Of a stretch of 10,172 bases of DNA, positions 1 to 6,731 are shown piece by piece (positions within the stretch are counted from its first letter, which is position 1; every line of letters begins with the position of its first letter). Position numbers and translations under genes: made by a program. This DNA is from Candidatus Atribacteria bacterium. Lineage in GTDB: Bacteria > Bipolaricaulota > Bipolaricaulia > UBA7950 > UBA9294. A model generated the notes under the pieces. That model was given only the letters and a program-made list of their open reading frames with translations, was not told where the DNA came from and ran no database searches. The stretch lies in assembly GCA_004525685.1 (NCBI GenBank), contig SPBW01000072.1:1-10172 (forward strand), read 5' to 3'.

Positions 1-609
1 GAAATGTACAATGCGGGGGATGCAACGGTCTGGTACTTCAATAACACCAACGGAGAAACCGCGAACATCCTGCATCTGGAGTTCGAACAAGAAGTCACGC
101 TAAGCAGCATCATCCCGTTCGGTGGGCAACTCGTGGCTATGGGACCGCTGACAGGAACAACGTTTGATTTCTATGGATCGCTCATCGATGGCGGAACGGT
201 CCAGATCTACGTAACCCCTGCAACCGCAGTACCTGCGCTCGCCCAGTGGCTCACAACGGACGCGCTCGGCAACAGAGCCCCGCTTGGCACGCCCTATTTC
301 ACGTCCATTAACGTCCTTGGGCGCCTGTTCGGAATCGGCATTGTCGCTGTTCGCGAAGCCAATCCCGCCGCACTGGTTGGAGCATTTGGTCAGTTCTTCG
401 CTGACAACGCTGAGTACTTGGCAGGATTGTCGGCATCCCTGGGCATGTCATTGGCTGATTCGCTGATGCCCATCATCATGGCGTCACCAGCAGATGGAAT
501 TGAGAATTTCTTCAACACCATCATGGGAATGCTCGGTGTCACCAGCCTGACGGAAGTCGTCACCGGCGGCGTAAACTGGGGTGCGCTGTTCGCCGTGCTT
601 GGCATCTAG
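1..609 (+). CDS. C-terminal part of an unrecognised protein (5' end outside window)
   Basis: The frame is open from the first base to a TAG at 607-609, so at least 203 residues are present. An ATG lies at position 4, but no ribosome binding site can be seen before it and the gene probably starts upstream. I do not recognise the family. Roughly the first 80 visible residues alternate polar and hydrophobic residues with aromatics (WYFNNT near the start) and look like a beta-rich, possibly extracellular domain. The last 100 or so residues are rich in Gly, Ala, Met, Leu and Phe, with hydrophobic stretches (for example SLMPIIMA and the final GALFAVLGI) that could be amphipathic or membrane-associated helices. 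No catalytic motif or sorting signal is visible. The gene converges on the xdh operon and ends before a strong terminator, so it belongs to a separate transcription unit. Function unknown; the coding call itself is fairly secure. Confidence 0.7.
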   Translation, partial: EMYNAGDATVWYFNNTNGETANILHLEFEQEVTLSSIIPFGGQLVAMGPLTGTTFDFYGSLIDGGTVQIYVTPATAVPALAQWLTTDALGNRAPLGTPYFTSINVLGRLFGIGIVAVREANPAALVGAFGQFFADNAEYLAGLSASLGMSLADSLMPIIMASPADGIENFFNTIMGMLGVTSLTEVVTGGVNWGALFAVLGI

Positions 610-635
610 TACGCGCCATTCTAGAATGATCCGAT

Positions 636-668
636 AGAGAAGGGCCTCCAGGCCCTTCTCTTTTCTTT
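636..668 (+). terminator. Rho-independent terminator of the 1-609 gene
   Basis: A perfect 12-bp stem pairs 636-647 with 650-661 around a two-base CC centre (in practice a four-base loop). It is GC-rich at the top and is followed directly by a T-rich tract (TTTTCTTT) on the plus strand. It lies 27 bases past the TAG of the upstream gene. On the minus strand the stem is not followed by a T run, so it is a poor terminator for the xdh operon arriving from the other side. No other clear terminator for that operon is visible between 610 and 807. Confidence 0.9.
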
Positions 669-807
669 AGAGATGAGAGCACGTTGAGGGTGCCTGAACC
701 CCGATGCCCGACACCTTCACAAGGCAAGACGGTGAACGACTACCTCGCGAGTGCGGATGCTTGAGTATTTGCGACAGACGTAGCGAATGCGCGGACTGAC
801 GCGGCGA

Positions 808-3072
808 CTAGGACAAGAGTGACGCAACCGCCTCAGGATCAAGCGGATAGCTCTTGGCAGGCCGCCCGACGGCATGGGAGACAGCACTGGCGACTGCCGC
901 ATGCGCAGCCATCAGCGGAACTTCGCCCAATCCCTTGGCTCCGAAAGGTCCTGCAGAAAAGGTGGCTTCGACGAAGTCCACTCCCATGTCCAGAGCCACA
1001 TCTCGGATGGTCGGCAGGCGATACGTGGTGAGTCCATTCACTAGCAGATGGCCATCGCGTTGAGGGATGTGTTCCATGAGCGCAAAACCGATGCCCTGGG
1101 CAACGCCACCCTGAACCTGGCCCGCAGCAAGTGTCCGATTAAGGATGCGCCCCGAATCATGCACAGCGACGAAGTCGATGACATCGGTCTCGCCAGTCGC
1201 TGTATCGACCTCCACCTCAGCAATGTGCGTAGCATAAGCATACACTGGATACACATCGCCCAATCCCGTCTCGGGATCCCATGAGACCGGCTCGGTCTTG
1301 GCCCAACCCTCGACTGCCGGATCGAGATTATTCAGCCAGAACGCATTGGCAATCTCATCCCAGCGCGCGTGAATGTCAGATGGTGTGATCCCTTGCATCT
1401 CCGCAACGATCTCGACACGTTCACGGAGCTTCCGTGCCGCATTGAGTACTGCCAATCCCGACATCATCGTGCCCCGAGAAGCAACAGTTGGCCCCGAGTC
1501 AGGCACGCGGGAGGTGTCAACGGGAGCCAGCTGGATTCTCTCAATAGGGATGCCTAATTCCTGCGCAGCGATTTGCAGAAGAGATGTCGTCAAACCTTGC
1601 CCCATCTCCACAGTGCCTACAGCAACAGCCACAGAGCCGTCGGGTTCCAGCTTCATGGTGGCTCCAGCCTTGTCCAGGAACGGTGCCTTGCCTCCCAACC
1701 CTACGCCATACAGCACACATGAGATGCCGAGGCCTCGCTGCGCAGAGTCGCTCTGTGCATTGAACTGCGCTACGGCTGCCAGGCGCTCATCCCACGCGAT
1801 CATCTCAGTCGCTCGATCAAGCGATCCCCCGATGCCGACGCTCTGATCAAGGAGCTGCTCAGTTGAGGAACGATCTCCGAGCTTCAGCACGTTGCGCCTG
1901 CGGATTTCCGCGCGATCAATTCCCAGCTTCTCCGCCAATTGATCCATCTGAGATTCATGAGGGAAAATAACTTGAGGACTGCCAAATCCTCTGAACGCAC
2001 CATTGGGAACGGTGTTGGTGGCGACTGATTTCGCATTGACCCTCACGTGCGGAATGCGATACGGACCAGCTGCCGTGCAGAGGCTGCGCCAGAGAACGGC
2101 TGAGGAGAGCGTTTGATACGCGCCCGCGTCAAGAATCACGTCCACGTCAATGGCCGTAATCGACCCATCGAGCTTGGCGCCTGTTCGATAGCGAACGCGA
2201 GCTGGATGTCGCTTGCTTGTGGTCAATATATCTTCTCCGCGATCCAGCACCAGCTTCACTGGACGACGCGACTGCCAAGCCATCAACGCAGCCAAAGAGC
2301 AGATTTGTGACGGCACATCCTCTTTCCCTCCGAATGCTCCGCCCGTCGTCGTCTGAATCACGCGAATCTTGGCCATGGGTAGACCAAGAACCTTGGACAC
2401 GGCCCGTTGCACATAGAACGGGCACTGCATGGACCCGTAAATGGCGAAGCTGCCGCTATCTTCTGGGACCGCGATGGCGCCTTGGGTCTCGATGTAGGCA
2501 TGTTCCTGATAGCCCGTCTGGTACTCGCCTTCAATCGTCACATCTGCGTCAGAGAACCCCCGCGAGATATCCCCTTTATAGAGCACCATCTCGTTGAAGA
2601 GATTGCCTCCACCCTCGGCTGCCTCGGCAAGCGAGACGATGACCGGTGATTCAGGACGGAGTGCTTCGACGGGATCCGAGACGGTAGGCAGCTCTTCGTA
2701 GCGGATGACTAGACTATCGGCCGCAGCCTTCGCCGCGGCCCGCGATGAGGCCGCCACGAGGGCCACGGGCTCGCCAACATAACGAACGACATGTTTGGCC
2801 AGTGCTGGCTGATCGTCATAAATCACATGCACGACGTTGTCGCCAGGCACATCATCTGAGGTCACGACACAAGCCACAGCTGGATTCTGCAGAGCCGCTT
2901 GTGTGTCGATGCTCAGGAGTCTAGCGTGTGGATGAGGACTACGGACAACCCTTCCATGGAGCATGCCGTGAAAGACGAGGTCGTCAACGTACTTCGCCTC
3001 GCCTCGCACCTTGCCCACTGCGTCGGGACGCGGTAGGGCCGCTCCAATCAGGGTTGTCCGCTCTTCTACCAT
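808..3072 (-). CDS. Xanthine dehydrogenase family, molybdopterin-binding (large) subunit
   Basis: This 754-residue protein matches the usual length of stand-alone Mo subunits of the xanthine dehydrogenase/aldehyde oxidase family, which hydroxylate purines and other heterocycles with water as the oxygen donor. Family motifs appear in order: GGAFGGK at 244-250, AFRGFGSPQ at 359-367, EMGQG at 489-493 and GAKGLGE at 711-717, where Glu717 matches the catalytic base. Comparing by memory with bovine xanthine oxidase, Glu251 aligns with Glu802, Arg329 with Arg880 and Phe363 with Phe914. These are purine-binding residues, and aldehyde oxidases change the first two. A purine substrate is therefore likely but unproven; Phe1009 is not obviously conserved. 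The ATG at 3072 is two bases after the stop of the preceding carbamoyltransferase and has only a weak G-rich upstream tract, which suggests translational coupling. It is the last gene of the operon. No FAD or 2Fe-2S subunit is visible beside it. Confidence 0.92.
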   Translation of the reverse strand: MVEERTTLIGAALPRPDAVGKVRGEAKYVDDLVFHGMLHGRVVRSPHPHARLLSIDTQAALQNPAVACVVTSDDVPGDNVVHVIYDDQPALAKHVVRYVGEPVALVAASSRAAAKAAADSLVIRYEELPTVSDPVEALRPESPVIVSLAEAAEGGGNLFNEMVLYKGDISRGFSDADVTIEGEYQTGYQEHAYIETQGAIAVPEDSGSFAIYGSMQCPFYVQRAVSKVLGLPMAKIRVIQTTTGGAFGGKEDVPSQICSLAALMAWQSRRPVKLVLDRGEDILTTSKRHPARVRYRTGAKLDGSITAIDVDVILDAGAYQTLSSAVLWRSLCTAAGPYRIPHVRVNAKSVATNTVPNGAFRGFGSPQVIFPHESQMDQLAEKLGIDRAEIRRRNVLKLGDRSSTEQLLDQSVGIGGSLDRATEMIAWDERLAAVAQFNAQSDSAQRGLGISCVLYGVGLGGKAPFLDKAGATMKLEPDGSVAVAVGTVEMGQGLTTSLLQIAAQELGIPIERIQLAPVDTSRVPDSGPTVASRGTMMSGLAVLNAARKLRERVEIVAEMQGITPSDIHARWDEIANAFWLNNLDPAVEGWAKTEPVSWDPETGLGDVYPVYAYATHIAEVEVDTATGETDVIDFVAVHDSGRILNRTLAAGQVQGGVAQGIGFALMEHIPQRDGHLLVNGLTTYRLPTIRDVALDMGVDFVEATFSAGPFGAKGLGEVPLMAAHAAVASAVSHAVGRPAKSYPLDPEAVASLLS

Positions 3073-3074
3073 TG

Positions 3075-4097
3075 CTACAGGCGCCCCCCCATGGTGAGCG
3101 TCATGATCGCCTTCTGCGTATGCAGTCGATTCTCAGCCTGATCATAAATCCACGACAGTTCATTGTCGCAGACATCAGGCATGGCTTCGTGCCCGCGATC
3201 GACTGGCATGCACTGAAGCAGATAGCCTGGATTGGTCAGAGCTTGCTTCTTCGCTGTGTAGCACCAGTCTTTGTACTTCAAGGCGATCTCGTGTTCTTTC
3301 TCTTTACCGATGTCGTAGCGATCCTTGGTGAACCAATTGCGCGGGAACACCACAGTCGCACCAGCAAGCGCCTTGTCGAGATCATTCTCTACGGTAAACT
3401 GCCCTCCCGTCTGATCTGCCAGATCGCGGCATTGCTGCATAACCACGGGATCCATGTCGTACTCGCGCGGATGCGCCACGACAACGTCCATTCCATACAT
3501 GGATGAGATGAGAGCCGTGCCTTGGACAGAACAGAGGCCGCGAACCCATGGCGTGTAGGCCCACATGATGACGATCTTCTTGCCCTTCACATCGCCTTCC
3601 AGCTTCTCATGCATGGTATAGATGTCCGTCAGCGACTGACAGGGATGGTTGATGTCGGAAGCCATGTTGATGACGGGCACGCCTGCGTGTTCGCCGAACT
3701 TGCGCATAACCTCGTCGCCAAAACCATACCGGTCGATCGCATCATCGAGCAGGCGAATGCCGATGCCGTCGCAGAACCGCGCCATCGCTTTGGCTGTGTC
3801 CTTGACGGTTTCGCCAGCGCCAGGCTTGTCTTCCAATGACATACGCATGGTGCCCGGACTGAGGAACTGGGCGTGTCCGCCCAACTGCGTCATCCCTGTC
3901 TCAAACGACATCCGCGTACGCGTCGAGCCAGCAAAGAACAGCATGGCGAATGTTTTGTCTTGCAGAGTGTGATGTGGCTTTCTACTGTAGTACGCACCCT
4001 TCAGCTGATCCGTGACTTTCATCGCGATGTCGTATTCTTCGCGTGTCCAGTCAAGCTCGCTGATGAGATTGCGTCCTGCTAGGTCAAACCAGCTCAT
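3075..4097 (-). CDS. Divergent ornithine carbamoyltransferase-like enzyme (carbamoyltransferase 2)
   Basis: This 340-residue member of the aspartate/ornithine carbamoyltransferase family carries the carbamoyl-phosphate motif STRTR at 58-62 and HPCQSL at 151-156, so phosphate and carbamoyl binding look intact. The amino-acid-binding motif, HCLP in ornithine enzymes, reads QCMP at 295-298 and is followed by VDRGHE. The second substrate is therefore probably not ornithine. The segment around 179-194 (WAYTPWVRGLCSVQ) lines up with the proline-rich loop that makes the trefoil knot in acetylornithine carbamoyltransferase and YgeW, which suggests a knotted fold. The start has a strong AAGGAGG four bases before the ATG. 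The gene is the third of four in the operon, downstream of an 82-base gap with a hairpin and two bases before xdh. The likely role is catabolic: phosphorolysis of a ureido compound to carbamoyl phosphate for the neighbouring carbamate kinase. The exact substrate is unknown. Confidence 0.88.
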   Translation of the reverse strand: MSWFDLAGRNLISELDWTREEYDIAMKVTDQLKGAYYSRKPHHTLQDKTFAMLFFAGSTRTRMSFETGMTQLGGHAQFLSPGTMRMSLEDKPGAGETVKDTAKAMARFCDGIGIRLLDDAIDRYGFGDEVMRKFGEHAGVPVINMASDINHPCQSLTDIYTMHEKLEGDVKGKKIVIMWAYTPWVRGLCSVQGTALISSMYGMDVVVAHPREYDMDPVVMQQCRDLADQTGGQFTVENDLDKALAGATVVFPRNWFTKDRYDIGKEKEHEIALKYKDWCYTAKKQALTNPGYLLQCMPVDRGHEAMPDVCDNELSWIYDQAENRLHTQKAIMTLTMGGRL

Positions 4098-4124
4098 TCT
4101 TCCTCCTTGGAGGCAGCGCTCATC

Positions 4125-4163
4125 GCGGAGTTCGCAGCATCAACCAGACACTGCGAACTCCGC
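4125..4163 (-). other. Perfect 13-bp hairpin between the two carbamoyltransferase genes
   Basis: Positions 4125-4137 (GCGGAGTTCGCAG) are exactly complementary to 4151-4163 around a 13-base loop. The hairpin fills the only sizeable gap inside the operon, between the carbamoyltransferase 1 stop (4180) and the carbamoyltransferase 2 ribosome binding site. No T run follows it on the minus strand, so it is not a standard terminator. It could be an mRNA processing or stability element that sets different levels for the upstream and downstream genes, or a REP-like extragenic palindrome. Confidence 0.75.
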
Positions 4164-4179
4164 AAGATGAATCGCAGTT

Positions 4180-5217
4180 CTAGCCCATGATCAGGGCCAT
4201 CATGCCCTTCTGCGCATGCAGACGATTGGCCGCTTCTTCGATGATCACGGAATTCGGACCGTCGATGACTTCGTCGGTCACTTCCATGTCACGGTCTGCA
4301 GGCAGACAATGCATGTAGATCGCATCGTTTGTGAGCTCCATCTTGTCCTGAGTGCAGATCCAGTCTTTGTTTGCTTCGAAGATCTCTTTGGCTTTGGCCT
4401 CGTCCCAGGCACCGCCGTCAGTCGGCTGCGATGTCCAAGCCTTGGGATAAACCACGTGCGCATCCACGAACGACTTATCCATATTGTCGTGAGAGATCTT
4501 GAATGCACCGCCGTTCTTCTTGGCGAGGTCCTTGGTGGCCTGGAGGATCCTTGGATCAAGGTCGAGTCCTTCAGGATGGGCCAACGTCACGTCCATGCCC
4601 ATCATGGCAGCAGACAAGATTGCCGATTGGGGCACTGCCAGAGGTTTTGCCACTGAACCGGAATAGGCCCACGACATCACGAACTTCTTGCCCTGGAGGT
4701 TGTGGCTGAGTTTCTCCTGCATGGTCATCACATCGGCAAGTGCTTGGCATGGATGGTAGATGTCGTCTTCCATGTTGATGACAGGCACCTTCGACCATTT
4801 GGCGAATTCGCGAATGATGCGATCGCCCTTGCCATACTCCCAACCCGTCGGCTTTCCGTAGATACGGATGGCGATAGCATCGCCCATTTCGGCAAGCACG
4901 CGTGCGACATCCGAGATGCGCTCGGTCGAGTAGGCGACTTCGTCACCCTTGAGAGCCGGTGTGTATACAGCACCTGGTTGCAAGAAGTGGGCGTGCCCAC
5001 CCATCTGCGTCATGCCCGCTTCAAACGAGTTACGTGTTCTAAGCGAGGAGTTGTAGAACATCATGTGCAGGGTCTGGCCATCGAGAATCTTGTGGGGCTC
5101 TCGTCGAATAAACTTCTTCTTCAGGTCGTGAGCCGTGTCCAGCATGGCCTCGATTTCGTCGCGAGAGAAGTCAAGCCACGTGATAAAGTCACGGCCGCGG
5201 AGTGTTGTGTTAGACAT
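4180..5217 (-). CDS. YgeW/acetylornithine-type carbamoyltransferase (carbamoyltransferase 1)
   Basis: This 345-residue carbamoyltransferase has the carbamoyl-phosphate loop as SLRTR (58-62), HPCQAL (155-160) and HCLPAD (303-308). From memory, residues 191-221 (KPLAVPQ, then GMDVTLAHPEG) closely resemble E. coli YgeW. SLRTR and the C-terminal NRLHAQK resemble acetylornithine carbamoyltransferase (SMRTR, NRLHVQK). YgeW is a knotted transcarbamylase encoded in a purine/ureide gene cluster. The segment 182-198 corresponds to the knot-forming loop. The ATG has AGGAGG seven bases upstream, and the gene begins 16 bases after the arcC stop, so the two are almost certainly co-transcribed. The likely job is to release carbamoyl phosphate from an N-carbamoyl (ureido) compound for ATP synthesis by ArcC. 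A biosynthetic acetylornithine role is less likely because no arginine-pathway gene is near. Confidence 0.9.
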   Translation of the reverse strand: MSNTTLRGRDFITWLDFSRDEIEAMLDTAHDLKKKFIRREPHKILDGQTLHMMFYNSSLRTRNSFEAGMTQMGGHAHFLQPGAVYTPALKGDEVAYSTERISDVARVLAEMGDAIAIRIYGKPTGWEYGKGDRIIREFAKWSKVPVINMEDDIYHPCQALADVMTMQEKLSHNLQGKKFVMSWAYSGSVAKPLAVPQSAILSAAMMGMDVTLAHPEGLDLDPRILQATKDLAKKNGGAFKISHDNMDKSFVDAHVVYPKAWTSQPTDGGAWDEAKAKEIFEANKDWICTQDKMELTNDAIYMHCLPADRDMEVTDEVIDGPNSVIIEEAANRLHAQKGMMALIMG

Positions 5218-5233
5218 GGAAATTCCTCCTGTT

Positions 5234-6190
5234 CTATTCCTTTGTTATTGTCGTTCCAGCAGTGCCTTCCAAAGCGGCAACAGCTTGATCCAGTGATGTA
5301 ATGATGGCCTTCTCGCCACCAGACTCTACGAAGCGGACGGCGGCTCGCACCTTAGGCTCCATCGAGCCCTTGGCAAAGTGGCCTTCTTCCGCATATTTCT
5401 TGGCCTGCGCGACAGTGATTCTGGAGAGGACTTTCTCCTCCGGTGTCTTGTAGTTCAGCCGGACGCTGTCGACATCCGTCAGCACCATGAAGATCGATGC
5501 GCCGACGTCCACAGCCAAGCGTTCGCCTGCCAGATCCTTGTCAATGACCGCGTCTACACCCACCAACTTGCCGTTCTCGCGGATGACAGGGATTCCGCCA
5601 CCGCCAGATGCGATGACAATCGCCTTGCCTTCTACCAATTGGCGAATGGCCGCCTTCTCGTTGATCTCGATTGGATCTGGAGATGCCACGACACGACGCC
5701 AACCGCGGCCTGCGTCTTCTCGGACGTTATATCCCTTGGTAGATTCCAATGCTTTGGCTTCGCCCTCAGAATAAAAGGGGCCTACGGGCTTGGTTGGGTT
5801 GGCAAAAGCGGGATCGTTCTTGTCCACCACCACTTGCGTCACGATGGTGGCAATGGGGATATCGCCTTTGCCCTGGGCAGCCAACAGATTCCCCAAGTTC
5901 TGCTGAATCATCAGTCCGATGAGTCCTTGCGACTCAGCTCCCAAGACAAACAGTGGCATCGGCTCAGCTACTTCTTTGCCTGTTTCATTCTGAAGCAGCA
6001 GGTTGCCAACCTGGGGGCCATTGCCGTGGGTTACAACCACGCGGTACTCGCCCGACTCGACCATGTGAGCGAGCTGTTCGCATGTCACATGAACGTTCAG
6101 CATTTGCTCTTCAAACGTGCCTTTTTGACCCGGTTGAAGAATCGCATTGCCACCAAGAGCGACTACAATCGTCTTCTTTGCGCCATCCAT
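5234..6190 (-). CDS. arcC: Carbamate kinase
   Basis: Carbamate kinase converts carbamoyl phosphate and ADP to ATP, ammonia and CO2 in the catabolic direction and acts in the cytoplasm. The 318-residue length is typical. Amino-acid-kinase motifs are all present: ALGGNAI at 11-17, THGNGPQVGN at 54-63, the glycine-rich SGGGGIPV at 195-202, DAVIDKDLAGERLA at 213-226, TDVDSV at 238-243 and GSMEPKV at 275-281. The ATG at 6190 follows an AAAGGTG sequence at a workable distance. It is the first gene of the minus-strand operon, feeding two carbamoyltransferases and a molybdenum hydroxylase. That arrangement implies substrate-level phosphorylation from ureides rather than arginine deiminase metabolism, since no arcA is present in the window. 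Upstream lie a 16-bp palindrome and the hairpin repeat array. I could not place a convincing promoter. Confidence 0.96.
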   Translation of the reverse strand: MDGAKKTIVVALGGNAILQPGQKGTFEEQMLNVHVTCEQLAHMVESGEYRVVVTHGNGPQVGNLLLQNETGKEVAEPMPLFVLGAESQGLIGLMIQQNLGNLLAAQGKGDIPIATIVTQVVVDKNDPAFANPTKPVGPFYSEGEAKALESTKGYNVREDAGRGWRRVVASPDPIEINEKAAIRQLVEGKAIVIASGGGGIPVIRENGKLVGVDAVIDKDLAGERLAVDVGASIFMVLTDVDSVRLNYKTPEEKVLSRITVAQAKKYAEEGHFAKGSMEPKVRAAVRFVESGGEKAIITSLDQAVAALEGTAGTTITKE

Positions 6191-6232
6191 TCGATCACCT
6201 TTCCGTACTTCGTTTCCTGTCTATTTGCTCAC

Positions 6233-6248
6233 ATCCACCTGGGTGGAT
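6233..6248. promoter_or_regulatory. 16-bp palindrome upstream of arcC, possible operator
   Basis: ATCCACC at 6233-6239 is exactly repeated in inverse as GGTGGAT at 6242-6248 around a two-base TG centre. It lies 42 bases before the arcC start codon, where a repressor or activator site for the four-gene operon would be expected. The symmetry is seen directly. The operator role is inferred, and the binding protein (the GntR regulator or another) is not known. Confidence 0.45.
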
Positions 6249-6316
6249 CTTCTTTCTTGAGCCTCAACTGTCGGTTCTTGCCAGAGAGAAGATGCTCTCT
6301 CGTTGGCCATTGACCG

Positions 6317-6634
6317 AGAGAATTCGTCTGGCGAATTTCCCAAGCGACTCAACGCTTCTGCTCCACACTGGGCCGCAGACTCCATCAAACACATCCTGAA
6401 CCAGCCTTCCACCGCAGAGATCGCGGAACACGCAGAGGAAGCCGGCTCTTGTCAACCCAGGGGAATTCGTCTAGCGAATTCTCCGAGCAACTCAACGCTT
6501 CTGCTCCATGTTGAGTCACCAATCAACCTCGGCCGGAGAATTCGGTCTCCGAATTCTCCAAGCAACTCAACGCTTCTGCTCCATGTTGAGTTGCCAATCA
6601 TCCCAAACCAGAGAATTCGCATCGCGAATTCTCT
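6317..6634. repeat. Tandem 75-bp repeats, each with two hairpins
   Basis: Four copies of a palindromic module begin at 6317, 6460, 6535 and 6610; the last three are spaced exactly 75 bases apart. Each has a first hairpin built on GAGAATTCG/CGAATTCTC with a changing centre. Copy 3 has an 11-bp stem (6535-6545 with 6549-6559) and copy 4 a 12-bp stem (6609-6620 with 6624-6635). Copies 1-3 are followed by a conserved segment containing CTCAACGCTTCTGCTCCA. In copies 2 and 3 this forms a second hairpin, 10 bp in copy 3 (6562-6571 with 6585-6594). Copies 2 and 3 are about four-fifths identical over 75 bases. Copy 1 has a damaged first palindrome and no second stem; copy 4 lacks the second module. 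The stems stay paired while their sequences vary, which suggests selection on structure. Function unknown; it may be an extragenic palindrome family of this genome. Confidence 0.85.
6413..6439. repeat. Three 9-bp CGCAGAGNN repeats
   Basis: Three adjacent 9-base units, CGCAGAGAT, CGCGGAACA and CGCAGAGGA, lie between copies 1 and 2 of the hairpin array. Similar CGCAGAG-type 9-mers occur in intergenic regions of many environmental bacteria, from memory. They create misleading short open frames when translated. The unit lengths are seen directly; nothing shows a function. Confidence 0.6.
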
Positions 6635-6643
6635 GAGAAACCC

Positions 6644-6662
6644 GCGAATCCTTTGGATTCGC
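6644..6662. repeat. Isolated 8-bp hairpin beyond the repeat array
   Basis: GCGAATCC at 6644-6651 pairs exactly with GGATTCGC at 6655-6662 around a TTT loop. It follows the fourth repeat module, where the conserved second hairpin is missing, and shares the CGAAT core with the array stems, so it may be a diverged remnant of the same element. Confidence 0.55.
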
Positions 6663-6702
6663 CGGAGTTCCCGTTGCCATGACTCCTGAATGGATACATA
6701 AA

Positions 6703-6730
6703 GAGAGGCACCCCTGCTTGGGTGCCTCTC
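6703..6730 (-). terminator. Rho-independent terminator of the GntR regulator gene
   Basis: A perfect 11-bp stem pairs 6703-6713 with 6720-6730 around a six-base loop. Read on the minus strand it starts one base after the gntR TGA and is followed by TTTAT, a short T tract. It should separate gntR transcription from the repeat region and the arcC operon, making the latter an independent unit. Confidence 0.85.
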
Positions 6731-6731
6731 C

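Larger units (their letters stand above)
6191..6702. other. 512-base noncoding, structure-rich intergenic region
   Basis: Between the arcC start and the gntR terminator no credible gene is present. Open frames here are short, overlap on both strands and encode the repeat itself. The region holds a 16-bp palindrome close to arcC, a 6-bp hairpin (6283-6288 with 6295-6300), a 75-bp-period array of paired hairpins, a 9-bp repeat array and a separate 8-bp hairpin. The operon promoter should lie here, but no clear -35/-10 pair stands out. Confidence 0.8.

Noticed and set aside
618..627. 10-bp palindrome ATTCTAGAAT after the first gene
   Set aside because: It is short, AT-rich and next to an adequate terminator; palindromes of this length occur by chance and nothing links it to a function.
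3075..6190. Arginine deiminase pathway operon (arcABC)
   Set aside because: No arginine deiminase or arginine/ornithine antiporter is present, and neither carbamoyltransferase looks like a standard catabolic ornithine enzyme. The hydantoinase and Mo hydroxylase context fits ureide breakdown better.
6490..6591. Integron attC sites: ACTCAAC and GTTGAGT fit the RYYYAAC and GTTRRRY core consensus
   Set aside because: The two cores are only 13 bases apart, with no inner L boxes or extrahelical bases. There is no integrase and no gene cassette between copies, so the match is most likely chance within a symmetric stem.
6317..6634. CRISPR array
   Set aside because: The copies are themselves palindromic, 75-base units are directly contiguous and similar throughout, and there are no unique spacers or cas genes.
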